A stretch of 64,000 bases of DNA from assembly GCA_023512835.1 (NCBI GenBank), contig CM042084.1:12983842-13047841 (forward strand). The letters are read 5' to 3'. The notes beneath the pieces were generated by a model that was not told the origin of the DNA, did no database searches, and saw nothing but the letters and a program-made list of their open reading frames with translations. Of the stretch, positions 12,421 through 24,300 are shown piece by piece. Source of the stretch: Taxillus chinensis. Lineage: Eukaryota; Streptophyta; Magnoliopsida; Santalales; Loranthaceae. Positions within the stretch are counted from its first letter, which is position 1. Every line of letters begins with the position of its first letter. A program made the position numbers and the translations under genes.

Positions 12421-12432
12421 TTTTATATATAA
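12421..12432 (-). promoter_or_regulatory. TATA box of the CLE gene
   Basis: The minus strand reads ATTATATATAAAAC 278 bp upstream of the CLE start, with a second TATAAAAG immediately downstream. Either would give a leader of about 240 nt. Confidence 0.4.
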
Positions 12433-12835
12433 TTGAACTCTGTGCTTTGTTTCTTCCCATACCTTTTCTACCTTCTCCACGTGCTTTTAATCATCTATTT
12501 TAATCATTTAATGTGCGAATTCAAGTACATAAAGTTCGATCCAAATTTTGTTCTTCCCATTATTGCTACTAAAATATTAATATTTGGACAATACTATAAT
12601 AATACTATACCACAGAAGCAGCCACCCCATCCAACTACCCACCACCCTGAAAATTCAATGGGGGCGACCCAGTTAAAATAAAGTCAAAAATCCATAAAGT
12701 TCGATGGACCGGTTTAGGCTTGATCAACTTAAAATTTTAAGCTGGGTTAGTGGATGTCGACATATAATTGGTTGGTAAATAAGGCGCCAAAGCGCCACAT
12801 ATATAGCATAAAAAAGAAAAATCGAGTCTTGGGCA

Positions 12836-12956
12836 ACGGCTAAACTGGGGCTGGGCGATGGTCGGACTGGCCGACCGGAGCTAGGACAATGGTCGGACTG
12901 GGGCTGGGACTAGAACTGGGCAATGGCCCAACTGAGACTGGGCAATGGCCTGTAAA
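12836..12956. repeat. imperfect GC-rich minisatellite
   Basis: Several degenerate units of the form CTGGGCAATGGTCGGACTGG in a short stretch, GC-rich in an AT-rich setting. Confidence 0.55.
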
Positions 12957-13270
12957 GAAAGCTTTTAATAAAAATAATATAAATATTTTTAAGACAGAGC
13001 ATACTTTATTGAGTAAAATTTAATGTGATGGATTAAATATAATAAATAAAAATTATTTTATTTTAATATAATAAATTGAAAATAATAAATAAAAAGTATT
13101 TTTAATTTAAAATTTACACTAAAATGCAAATGATCTATAAGTAGGACTGGGAAAAAACAGAAAAGGTGCACGTGGGCAAGGGTACCAGATTGATGGAAAG
13201 GCGCTGGCGTTGTAGAATCAGGGAGAGGTATGACTGATGACTCCCAATATGTCACTGTCATGGTGAGACA

Positions 13271-13884
13271 ACAGATATATAAGCTTGTTTTAAGTGGGAG
13301 GATATTGTACGTTTTGGATTAGTTCGAATTTAGAACATATATTCACATTAAAATATTATATTTCATCTAACACACCATCATCTCTTTTTCTTTTTCTTTT
13401 TTCTTTTTTTTAACCCTCAATAATTTTCTATTTTCACACTTATGACCATTATTGTTTATATATAATGCTGTAACAGATATATAAGCTTGTTTTAAGTGGG
13501 AGGATATTGTAAGTTTTGGATTAGTTCGAATTTAGAACATATTTTCACATTAAAATATTATATTTCATCTAACACACCATCATCTCTTTTTCTTTTTCTT
13601 TTTTCTTTTTTTTAACCCTCAATAATTTTCTATTTTCACACTTATGACCATCATTGTTTATATATAATGCTGTAACAGATATATATAAGCTTGTTTTAAG
13701 TGGGAGGATATTGTACGTTTTGGATTAGTTCGAATTTAGAACATATTTTCACATTAAAATATTATATTTCATCTAACACACCATCATCTCTTTTTCTTTT
13801 TCTTTTTTCTTTTTTTAACCCTCAATAATTTTCTATTTTCACACTTACGACCATCATTGTTTATATATAACCCTGCTGTAACAT
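13271..13884. repeat. three-copy tandem array, unit about 202 bp
   Basis: The unit beginning ACAGATATATAAGC starts at 13271, 13473 and 13675. Each ends in TTTATATATAA(T)GCTGTA after a TTTTTCTTTTTC tract. Copies differ only by a few substitutions and small indels (GTACG/GTAAG, T-run length), so the array is young. Confidence 0.95.
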
Positions 13885-14129
13885 CCTTATCAGCCATCGC
13901 CACCACTATTCAATTTCGTTAATCTCTCCACCTACTATCAAACTATCTAAATTTCATTTGCGTTCATCCATTGCATATCGTCATTTCCTTTTACATAAAT
14001 GGACACGCAGCTCAACTACACGTCTACATCTATCGGGGAAGAGGAAGACTTCCAATACCGCATACTACAAATCAAAAGTTATATATGCTCAACCATTACT
14101 TATAACCTTTTACTAAATTGCCTTTAAAT

Positions 14130-14850
14130 TAACAATATTAGAATGTATTACAAATTATAGTATTCGATAATTTCGTATATATCCTTTCATCAATTTAAAC
14201 TCTTTAAATAAATACTTAATATTATTTATTTATCTAATAAATAAATACATATTTTAATTAATTTAATTATTTAATTTCATTAAATAATTAATTATGTGTT
14301 ATATATATTTAACTCTTAAAATAAAAAAATAGATAGACATTATATTTTTTTTGTTTTATAAACTTGCTTGAGCATTTTTCTGAAATAAATTTTTTATTCC
14401 ATATAAGAATTAATATATTGTGCTAACAGAAATACCAAATGAACTTACATAATCAAAACTCTAATAAGTAATATTTAATCAATTAATTAATCAAACTATT
14501 ATTTATTTGTTTTAATCCAAGCTATGGTAAATTATCAAAATTGCACTATACGATTATGTAAATATATTTACAAGAATTTTTCAGAAAGATTTGTTCATCG
14601 ATATAACTAATTGTCATGAGATATTATATGTTACTATGATATTTATAACTAGAGACGTGTATGTATCGATGGAAAACTCTTTAATTACATCTTTATTCAC
14701 GTGTTATTATTAATTTTTTAATGAATGATCTATTTATGATCAAAACATAAATTAAAATTTATAATAAATTATATTCAATATAATTACAATTTATAATATG
14801 AATTCTTTTCTTGGTGAAGTAATTCATAATTATGGCCAGTATACAATATC
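14130..14850 (-). mobile_element. diverged LTR relic, same family as the solo LTR at 6.3-8.1 kb
   Basis: Read on the minus strand this segment follows the order of 6960-7640 of the solo LTR. It has the ATTTATTATAAAT block, CACGTG/AAAGATGTAATTA, CGATACATACACGTCTCTAG, CATGACAATTAGTTATATCG, TTGATTAATTAATTGATTAA, and the TTAAGAGTTAAATATATA plus AATAAATAATATTA blocks. Many substitutions and indels separate the two. Ends were not located. Confidence 0.65.
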
Positions 14851-15889
14851 AAAAATAATTATCCACCATTATTAGGTGCATTAACGAAACAAAAAGCCAT
14901 CCTCTATCATTATTTATGAGTCATCAATATATACCTCATATCACATAAATTGATACCAATCCTCCATTAGGGGCTGCCTCCTTGATGTGTGTTGTATTAT
15001 TTGTTGAAATGAGGAGATGGAAGCCTATAATGTCCCACATTAGTTGGTACATGAAACAGAGTAAGGTTCTTATGAGTTGGGCTAGTGTAACTCCTTAAAA
15101 GAGTGGGTGTCCAGGTCCTATAATACTAAGAACAAATTTATGTAAGTTTGGCCAAAAACAGACAATATCAAACTAGGGTGACTGAACTATTATAAAGCTT
15201 CTATGTATAGGCTAGCCAATGGCGGGAGAGGTTAAATGAAGCACTACAACAACTAAAGGTCACTTCTTACCTTATTTTTGACAAACTAACATACGAAGGG
15301 TAGTTACATGCTCATCATTTTATAAATATCAATTCCTAAAATTGATTAAAGCAATGTAAGGCAATTTTCGTAAAGATTTATGTTATTTTATTACTCATTA
15401 AGACTTCATTTAAAAATAATAGTAACATGGCCAATGTCATTTTTTCCATGAAATCAAATAAGGCTAATTTTGTCGGGTATATGAATTTCATATGTTTCAT
15501 TTTCCGCTAGTTTAAAGTCGATCTACTTAGTATCAAAGGTACTATGATTTTTGAAGTTTTCAGACAGAATATATATTTTACAGTAGACCTTTGTATAATA
15601 TTTCACATATTTCTCTTGTTTGGATGATCCAACATGTTTGGTTTTACAGTATAAATGTATCTAACTTAAATTAGAGCACAAAAGTATTACTTTGTGGTCA
15701 ATCAAAGTTTTGTAGCAAAAGTTATGGACTTTTGAAGTGAAGAAACAAATTTTGTGTAGGTGTAGAGTTCACGCAGAGAAGAAGAAGTATCCAAATTTGA
15801 AGAAGCATGGAGTGGAATCCGAAGTTATATTAAGACATCAGAGTTTGGATAGTTTAAGGGTTTTAAAATTTGGATAAGGGAGTCAGAAC

Positions 15890-16930
15890 TTGAATAAAAG
15901 GCGACAGAGTTCAAATTATGACATCAAAGTTTGGATAAGAACTTTCAAAATTTGTTTTTATTGCTTTGAACAACCAATACAGTCCACATTGTTTTGCCAA
16001 TAACTTTTTCAATTTATGATAAAATGAAACATGATTGATTATGCTAGTTAGCTAGCTTCTTCCTATATTTTTTCCAATTGAGTTGAGGTTGATCTAATCT
16101 TTGATGGAAGGAATTATGAATTTTTGAAGCCAATATCTAAAATTTAAGTTTTGCAGCACATTTATGTGGTTTTTTTTGTTTACTTCTCCCTCATTAATGA
16201 TCTAAATTAGCGGATTCTAATTTTAAAGTTAAACCAACTCAAATACAAATAAAACAAACCCAATTTGAAGTCCATCAAAGCTCTATTTATAGTATTTTGG
16301 AGTTAAACTATAGAACAACATTTTTTAATACATATATTTGCTACAATATCTATCGAAATCATTAATGTAGCATAAGCAATAATTAGAAAAATATTGTTCA
16401 TTGTTTTTAAAAAAAATTAGAAAGCATATATAATATGTATATATAGGCATAATCAGAAAAGTGTCAAAAAAGCATACTAGGATAGATAGATAAAATGTTA
16501 ATCAATCTTGACCAATGTTAACTTTGACTTAAACTTTTTTATGTTAAAACTATTTTGCACCTAAATTCTTTAATTCTTTACAACATAAGACACAGTCAAA
16601 TATGTTGTCAAGATAATTTCTTTATCTTTTATTTGGAATTGGCTTGAAACCAATACAGTTTTTGTAAAAGAAGTTATTGTCTTTGCATTCCCAGGATTAT
16701 TCTTATCTAAATTGAAAGAGTTGTTGCATAATATTGTCTTTCATTTGTTCACTAATTTAAAAATTTAAAATAAAAAAAAAAAAAAGATATTTAAATAAAA
16801 TTAAAATAAAAAATTAATCAACACATAAAATGCATTGATCTAAAATGGTAAAAGATTTTTTTTTTTAATTTTTTTATATTATTATTTTTTTTAACCAATA
16901 AAATGAGATTTAAAGTGGGGGAAGATGATT
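15890..16930. repeat. copy 1 of a ~1-kb direct duplication
   Basis: Matches 18690-19940 in the same orientation over almost its whole length, including a central block that is identical for more than 150 bp. Where they differ, this copy mostly lacks one to a few bases present in the other (TCTAATCTTTG against TCTAATGCTTTG, CAATTGAGTTG against CAATACATGAGTTG). Confidence 0.9.
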
Positions 16931-17099
16931 AATTAGTGTGCCAAACAAGATGGGGTGTTACCGTATGCTATTTCAGGAAAAGAAAAGGAAATGAAGGCTA
17001 TAATCAAAAATAGATATTGACCTCTCTTTATTTGGAAACAAATTTTGGTTGGTTGATATAAAATTTTATAGGGTAGATAAAGGCGGGGCCCATAAACAT

Positions 17100-17621
17100 G
17101 CAAATCATCTAAAAAATTATATCTCATTGTTGTAGAGAGAAATTGAGAGATTAAGAGAATTCGGTGTGAGAATTTTTGAATGTGGGGGGGGGGTGGTTTG
17201 TTTTTTTTTTTCCCCCCGGACGGGGGCGGCGGCGCCGGGGGGGGGGGGGAAAACGCCCGAACCGCGGTCTAATGTTTGTAAGTTTTGTTATGTAAAAGTT
17301 GGTGGGGAAATTGGGGGGGGGGGGGGAAAATATAAATAAATCCGTTATCAATTTTGTGTGTCATTTTCTTTGCATTTCCGATATTTACAAATCTACGCAA
17401 TAACGAAATTTTGTGTAATTTTCTAACAACCTGGTTAGACCAGAGGGGCAAGATTTATGTGAGAAAAATGGCGCCAAACGAAGGAAAGGTGAAAATTGAA
17501 AAGTTCGGGGGGGGGGGGGTGGGAGTGGGGAATGAGGAATAATCTGCAAGACGCAAGAAGAGGGGGGGGGGGGGGGGGGGGGGGGGGTGGGGGGGGGGGG
17601 GGGGGGGCGGGGGGTTTTTGG

Positions 17622-17659
<38 letters not shown>

Positions 17660-17827
17660 CTTTTTTGGGGGCCAGCCCCTGGGAGTTATTTCAACATTGG
17701 GGGGTTGGGGGTGGGGGGTTTTTTTTTTTATTCTTTTCCCCCCACCAAAGGGGGGGGGGAGGGAGGGGGGGGGGGGGGCTTTTTTCGGAAAAAACACCCC
17801 GGGGTTATTCGATTGAGGGGGGGGGGG

Positions 17828-17903
<76 letters not shown>

Positions 17904-18690
17904 CGGGGGTTGTCTCGCAATGTTGCCTTCAACATAGTAAAGGAAAAGACCACGGCAGGTCTTATGGCGGCTCTTTCCAATATGACCACCCAACCACCCA
18001 CACAAAATTAGGGGGGTGTGGGGGGGGAGGAGGTCATCACAAAGTCAAATTGAAGGGGAAAGCCATGGCCCCGGCCAGGGGTTTTTTTTGGGGGGGGCTA
18101 TTTTTTTTTTGGAGGGGGGGGGGGGGGGTGGTTGGCTCAACATTTCAATGAACTCAATATAGTCACAACGCAATTGAGTTCGGTTGAGATCGAATTTGAT
18201 GATGAGGTACGAGCATTAATACTTTTGTCTTCCCTACCGAAGTTGGAATGCTACCGTCACGACTGTGAGTAGCTCATCGGGAAACAACAAGTTAAAATTC
18301 AATGATGTTCGGGACCTGGTTCTTAGTGAAGAGATTCTGACGAGCCCTACGTATTGCATACGAGTCAAGAGGAAGAAATTCAACCAAAGGAAATGGACGT
18401 GTCAAAACTTGAACTAGCCCATAAAGGGGGGGGGGGCATATAGGAACCACCCCTCCCATTCCTCTCAAAAAAAATATTATTGTTGGAATTGTGGAAAGAT
18501 TGGTCACTACAAAAATCAGCACGAGTGTGCACCGAAAGACCAGGAGACAAAGGTACAAGCTAATGTCACTACTATTTCAAGAAACGATGACGCATTAATA
18601 TGCTCGGGGGGGGAAGGGGGGAAAGGGGGAGAAGAAAAAAAAGTTAGTGAGGGTGGGGGGGAAAATAGGGGTGGGAATGGTGGGTGTATG
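17100..18690 (+). mobile_element. Copia retrotransposon gag relic broken by poly-G blocks
   Basis: Pieces of a Ty1/Copia gag survive in order. The start is MAPNEGKVKIEKF (from 17468). AFNIVKEKTTAGLMAALSNM follows (17925-17985). VEIEFDDEVRALILLSSLPK is next (18185-18243), then a shifted segment ending in EEI. The CCHC zinc knuckle CWNCGKIGHYKNQ (18490-18525) has its last Cys displaced. A trace of the protease start (TGGGTGTATGGATTG) sits just before 18690, where pol should continue but the duplicated segment begins instead. Long G runs (17186-17250, 17507-17910, 18010-18130, 18600-18660) interrupt the frame. Not functional. Confidence 0.8.
17507..18130. repeat. poly-G blocks inside the gag relic
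   Basis: Runs of G up to about 80 bases separated by short fragments. The open frames they create (poly-Gly on one strand, poly-Pro on the other) have no biological composition. Best read as low-quality consensus. Confidence 0.85.
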
Positions 18691-19940
18691 GATTGTAAAT
18701 TATGACATCGAAAGTTATGGATAAGAACTTTCAAAATTTGTTTTTACATATTGCTTTGAGACAAGCAAAACTTAATCTCGGTAGGGCAATTGGCTGGGAA
18801 GGCTACGATGCACATCTTCCATTGTGATTTGGGGGGGGGGGGGGGGGGGGGGGGGGGAGGGGGGGGGGGGGGGGGGGGGGGATTTTTTTTACGGCGGGGG
18901 GGGGGGGTTTTTTCCCATATTTGTTGGGGGAAGGGATAATTTTAATTTGTGGCACCAAAAACTTGGTCAATTGATGATAAAATGAAACATGATTGATTAT
19001 GCTAGTTAAGCTAGCTTACTTCCTATATTTTTTCCAATACATGAGTTGAGGTTGATCTAATGCTTTGATGGAAGGAATGCTATGAATTTTTGAAAATGAG
19101 CCAAATCTAAAATTTAAAAGTTTTGACAAAGACATTTATGTGGTTTTTTATCTTAAAGTTTACTTGTGCATCATTAATGATCTAGGGGAATTAAGCTTGA
19201 TCCAAATTTTAAAGTTAAACCAACTCAAATACAAATAAAACAAACCCAATTTGAAGGTCCATCAAAGCTCTATTTATAGTATTTTGGAGTTAAACTATAG
19301 AACAACATTTTTTAATACATATATTTGCTACAATATCTATCGAAATCATTAATGTAGCATAAGCAATAATTAGAAAAATATTGTTCATTGTTTTTAAAAA
19401 GGAATTAGAAAGCATATATAATATGTATATATAGGCACTATATTGTTGCCATTGAAAAGTGTTGACAATAAGTGAAAAGGCTTGAAGCATACTAGGATAA
19501 GATAGATAAACATGTTAATCAATCTTGACCAATGTTAACTTTGACTTAAACTTTTTATGTTAAAACTATTTTGCACCTAAATTCTTTAATTCTTTAGGGG
19601 GGGGTTTGGGTTTCAACATAAGACTTGGAATGCAAATCACGAGAGATAACAAATATGTTGTCAAGATAATTTCTTTATCTTTTATTTGGAATTGGCTTGA
19701 AACCAATACAGTTTTTGTAAAAGAAGTTATTGTCTTTGCAAACACACCGAATGATTCTATCTAAATTGAAAGAGTTGTTCAGAATATTGTTGTTCATTTG
19801 TTTAGCTACTATTCATTAACCTATAAAGTCATATATATAAAAAGAGACTACGTATTCGAATAAATTTAAAATATAAATGTGCTCAACACATAAAATGAGA
19901 TCTAAAGTCGGGTGAAGATGATTAATTAGTGAGATGCCAA
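18690..19940. repeat. copy 2 of the ~1-kb direct duplication
   Basis: The fuller version of the segment at 15890-16930. It is interrupted by a poly-G block at 18832-18910 and a short G run at 19597. It joins a Copia pol-end fragment on the right. Confidence 0.88.
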
Positions 19941-19944
19941 ATTC

Positions 19945-20060
19945 AAGAAGCAGGAACCCAGAAGATATGTTCACAAAAGTGGTGACTATTGATAAATCGG
20001 ACAATGTGATAAACTCGAGTAACAAACTATGAAAGGTTGCATTGTCGAGATGAGAGTAAA
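19945..20060 (+). mobile_element. Copia RNase H C-terminal fragment
   Basis: In one frame the sequence reads RNPEDMFTKVVTIDK, the conserved NPADMLTK-type tail that ends Copia pol. It probably belongs to the same element as the gag at 17.5-18.6 kb, with most of pol missing. Confidence 0.6.
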
Positions 20061-20077
20061 GACAAATTAAACATTTT

Positions 20078-20079
20078 GT

Positions 20080-20115
<36 letters not shown>

Positions 20116-20139
20116 GGAGGGTTTTTGATTTTTTTTTTT

Positions 20140-20170
<31 letters not shown>

Positions 20171-20376
20171 GTTGGGGGGGGGTTTTTTTTTTTTTTTTAT
20201 AAAATAAAAAAAAAAAAAATAAAAAAAAAAAAAATTTTATTAATTTTTTTTTTTTTTTTTTTGGTGGTGGGTTTTTTTGGTTTTGTGGTGGGGGTTTTTT
20301 TTTTTTTTTTTTTTTTGTTTTTTTTTTTTTTTTTTTTTTATTTTATAAAGGGGGGGGGGGGGGGGGGGGGGAAGGG

Positions 20377-20423
<47 letters not shown>

Positions 20424-20475
20424 TTTTTATATTATTAATATTTAGGAAATTTTTTTTTTTTTTTCAAAAAGGGAA
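20078..20475. repeat. poly-T / poly-G low-complexity block
   Basis: About 400 bp made almost only of T runs, G runs and a few A runs. No coding or regulatory content can be read. Confidence 0.9.
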
Positions 20476-20539
20476 AGCAAAAAAAAAAAGAAAAAGAAAT
20501 GAATATATAGATTAAAGCTAATCACTTATTTATTAATAA

Positions 20540-20719
20540 ATAAATGGAAGTGATGGGTTTTTTTTTAAAAATGTCGTAAATATATAATGATGTTTTTCAA
20601 AAATAACACGTGAGCTTATATAACTTTTTTTTAAAAACATCAACATTAAACATTTAGTGGCGATTTACAAAAAAATGTCGGTAATAAAATGGCAGCTAAG
20701 TTTTTTTTAGTAATAGTGA
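20540..20719. mobile_element. possible CACTA-type MITE relic
   Basis: TTAGTGGCGATTT and AAAATGTCGGTAAT form an imperfect inverted pair. The right end reads TTTTTTTTAGTAATAGTG, whose complement starts CACTATTACTAAAAAA, like a CACTA terminal repeat. The left end would fall in the poly-T block and cannot be checked. Confidence 0.33.
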
Positions 20720-21347
20720 AGGTATAAGAGCGGAATTAATTCAAAAAATACATACACGAAAATGATACAATTGGATTCTGTGAGGTTTTTTTGTTTTGGA
20801 AAAAAAACAAGAAAAAAAAACACAGAAAGGTTAATTATGAGAATGAGACGCGTTGCAGTTGCGGGTAGCTGTCATATGGCAACGTGGCAGAAGCAGCATC
20901 CTCCTCATTTCTCAACATCTCGATCTCTCACACTACAGTACTGGACTACAGCTAGACCAAGAGAACATAAAAAACACACCCTGCATGTGGTGACCATATT
21001 CACCACCGCCATATTATATGTTTGTGTGTGTAGATAGGATGATAGATGCCCTCATCTGCTGTAAACTGCCTAACACCGCCAAAATCCCATTTGTTTCATT
21101 TTCAAATTCCAGGCCCCTTTTTTCATCCTTTTCCGTTGTATTGCTCCACTTCAGTTTCAACTTTCAACCAGTAGCTATTATTATATATGAGTGTATGTGC
21201 ATAAACAATATACCTATTTATTAGTGTCCATAAAAGCCCAACCGTGCACACACAAACCCCCATATATATGTGATGCGTCCTGCGAAATTATTATTATTCA
21301 TCACAGGGCTGCGAAGGACTGTAGAAACTACAAAATCTCTATATATT

Positions 21348-21351
<4 letters not shown>

Positions 21352-21385
<34 letters not shown>
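21352..21385 (+). promoter_or_regulatory. GA repeat abutting the MADS-box start codon
   Basis: A (GA)n tract of about 16 units ends directly against ATG at 21386, so it lies in the 5' leader. GA repeats near plant gene starts are known targets of BPC/GAGA-binding proteins. A TATATATT about 10 bp upstream of the tract is a poor TATA candidate because it is so close to the start codon. Confidence 0.55.
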
Positions 21386-21389
<4 letters not shown>

Positions 21390-24300
21390 GAAGAGCAAAG
21401 GTACCGATAAAGAAGATCGAGAACATAACTAACAGGCAGGTCACATTCTCAAAAAGGAGAAGAGGCCTCATCAAGAAAGCCTATGAGCTTTCTGTCCTAT
21501 GCGATGTTGATGTCGCTCTCCTCATGTTCTCCCCTTCTGGCCGCCTCACTCTCTTTTCCGGCAACAACAAATGGTATTTCATCACGACCTCTCTTTCAAT
21601 GTATAACTGAAAAAAAATAAATTCAAATGCTAATATATGTTCACTGCTTTGCGATTCATCATGCATATATGAAGCAGCATTGAAGAGATAATGGCCCGAT
21701 ATGTAAATCTCCCCGAACACGAGCGAGGAGGACGGTAGTTAATTAATACTAATTATCAACTAATATTTTGTTTTTCCATGTATATTTTTAATTTATTAAT
21801 TAACCGTCTTCCATTTTTTGGGCTTCTCATGGACTCTGTATCATAAAGACTGCAAAATCAACAAGTATATGGGGTGGGTATACGTGGCTGGTGAAGTTAT
21901 TTTTTAAATTGTTTTTAGATGGGGGTTTACGTACGTATCACATTTTTTAAATGTCAACGAATTATTTTATTTACTCTGCAGTACCTCCGAACAGCGATTG
22001 TTAAGTTAAATTCTGAGGCCAGTTGTCGCACTACGCAAGCAACCAGGTTATCTCCCATCATTTTGTCTTCGTTAAGCATACAGTACTAGTTTTATAATCA
22101 TTATTCTTATTTTAAAATATAAATAATATACTATTTCATATATTTTATTTATTTTTTCACATTTTATTTTTTATTTCTATATTTATTTTTTAAAATTATA
22201 TTTTATATTTTATATTTTTTTAATCTCTTTTATTTATTATAACCAATCAAAAATACATATACGTCAAAAAATATATTAAAAAATTATTTAAAAAATAAAT
22301 AATGATCCTTCAAATATGCATATTTCCTGTAGCAATTGTAAAACTAGGATCGACACACACATGCACGCACGCGATTGCACAAGAACACAGGATTTACGTG
22401 GTTCCCCAAAATCAGATACGCTCACGGGAGAGAGACGGCGTTTCTGTTTTATTATTCTCAACTGCAATACATCACTAGGGTTTACAACAATATATATAGT
22501 TACCCAAGTCCGATACCGCGGGGGCGGAGCCCCCCGCACCCCCCAAACCACCTAAGCCTCCGGCCCAACAGAAAAGAAGCCGACGCTAGGCCGGCCAACC
22601 TCCGTTCCACGCCGCTCCGCTCCCTCACTCCGCAACACTCCACTCGCTTGTCCGGTCTTCTACTGGTATCTCTCATACACCCTATATGAGCCACATACTC
22701 CAACAGCAATTTTATTCTCAATATCTAAATTTTACAATTTTAGAAAACTTGAAATAATATGATTTTTACTCAAAATTAAAATTTTCTTTAAATTTTAAAA
22801 AACAAAAGAGCTATTGTAAATGCTCTTATGTATAAGTATCTTTATTTATTTATTTCAAACAAATATTTTATTTCTAATTTAAAATAAATAAATAAATAAT
22901 TTTAATACGAAGATCCCAAAATTTACTAGAGCATGCCCACTTAAAATAGTTGGTGTGTCTATATATTTCACTTGCAGCTGTAGTTGTAATATATATATAT
23001 AGTGATGTTAACAAAAAAAAGTGTAATCAATGCAAGTGATTCGATCATGATCGAACTTTTATTTAACAAATTATCTGGTATATGTTAAAATTAAATAAAA
23101 GTACAATCACAAATAATCGAATGATTGTGATCGTACTTACGTTCAATATATTTCTTTTATGTTTATCATCTATATATATATATATTTGTATGTATGTATG
23201 TATATATATATATCTTATGTTTTCCTAGCTCTGATACCTTCTCCAATAACGCAAATGCTATTACAGTTTATATAGTGCAATTAATATCACCATAAATTTA
23301 CTATTTGAACGATATGTTATTTCTCAGCGTTATTTTAGCATTTATTATGTCATATTTGGTACAAACACTGTTGATGCGCTATTTCTTTTCTCAAACGTAG
23401 AGAGCTGAGTTGAGATGATATTGTTTGAAAGCGAGAGCTTATAGAAGACAAATGGATATCACCACTACTGCGCATATCATCGTCATCGCCATTGCCATCA
23501 TCAAACTACAATAACCACCGTCGTCGTTGCCACAGTCTCCACCTCCACCTCCCGATTCCCACCACAACCGTCAGATCTCTCCATCCCCCCTCCTCCTCTG
23601 CTACCATCGTTGCTACCGGATGTCATGGGGCCAGATTTTTCTTCGGCACACTACTCTTGCGGCACCTAGTTTCCCTTGTATCTCGGTTCACTAGCTAGGT
23701 TCAACCGGTCTTTAATCGAATTGACTCCTTCAATCGTGAATCTTCAATCAGATAATCTCTTTTAATCTTATAACTTATAAGTAATCACACACACAATAGA
23801 AAAGACACACAAAAGGACCGTGAGAAATATGATCTCTTGTATTAATGTAAGGAAACCTTTACAGTATTGAAACTATCCTATAAAATTTTATCTACATATA
23901 AATTTTAGTGCTATTTGGTCTTCAATCACTAGAAAACATACAAAGTGATACAACATATATGATAGCACTAACTCTGTCTTTCATGCATCATGAGATATCT
24001 AACCTATTATAAGGTCCTTGATGACGTGTCTATGCCCTAATTGGCACCAAGAAATATCATGTATACTAGTATACAATTCCCCACACTACAAGTGCAATAT
24101 AAAATTCTCCAACTATGACACGGTGCCTCCCACCCTCCTATGCCAATCTCCCATTACATACTCGCTAGTGCAAAACATAATATTATGGAGATGATATAAG
24201 AAAGAAATATTAATGAAAATATTACGAAGAATATATCTTTATGGAGTAGGATTTAAGGTAATATGTAAAATTATTCTAATCTAGTGTAAATTTTTTTCTT

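Larger units (their letters stand above)
12433..21385. other. repeat-rich intergenic region
   Basis: No intact gene. In order: GC-rich imperfect minisatellite (12836-12956), a three-copy 202-bp tandem array, an LTR relic in reverse orientation, an LTR-like TGTCCCACATT segment near 15026, the first copy of a ~1-kb duplication, a Copia gag relic broken by poly-G, the second copy of the duplication, a Copia pol-end relic, poly-T/poly-G blocks, and a CACTA-like end just before the MADS-box promoter. Confidence 0.7.

Noticed and set aside
15026..15230. TGTCCCACATT-containing LTR-like segment
   Set aside because: Resembles the starts of several plant LTRs, but no second copy, ends or target duplication could be found nearby.
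17435..18151. Long poly-Gly / poly-Pro open frames on both strands
   Set aside because: They are translations of G homopolymers, in all frames at once, inside a Copia relic.
20261..20515. Poly-Phe open frame
   Set aside because: Product of the poly-T block; no protein-like composition.
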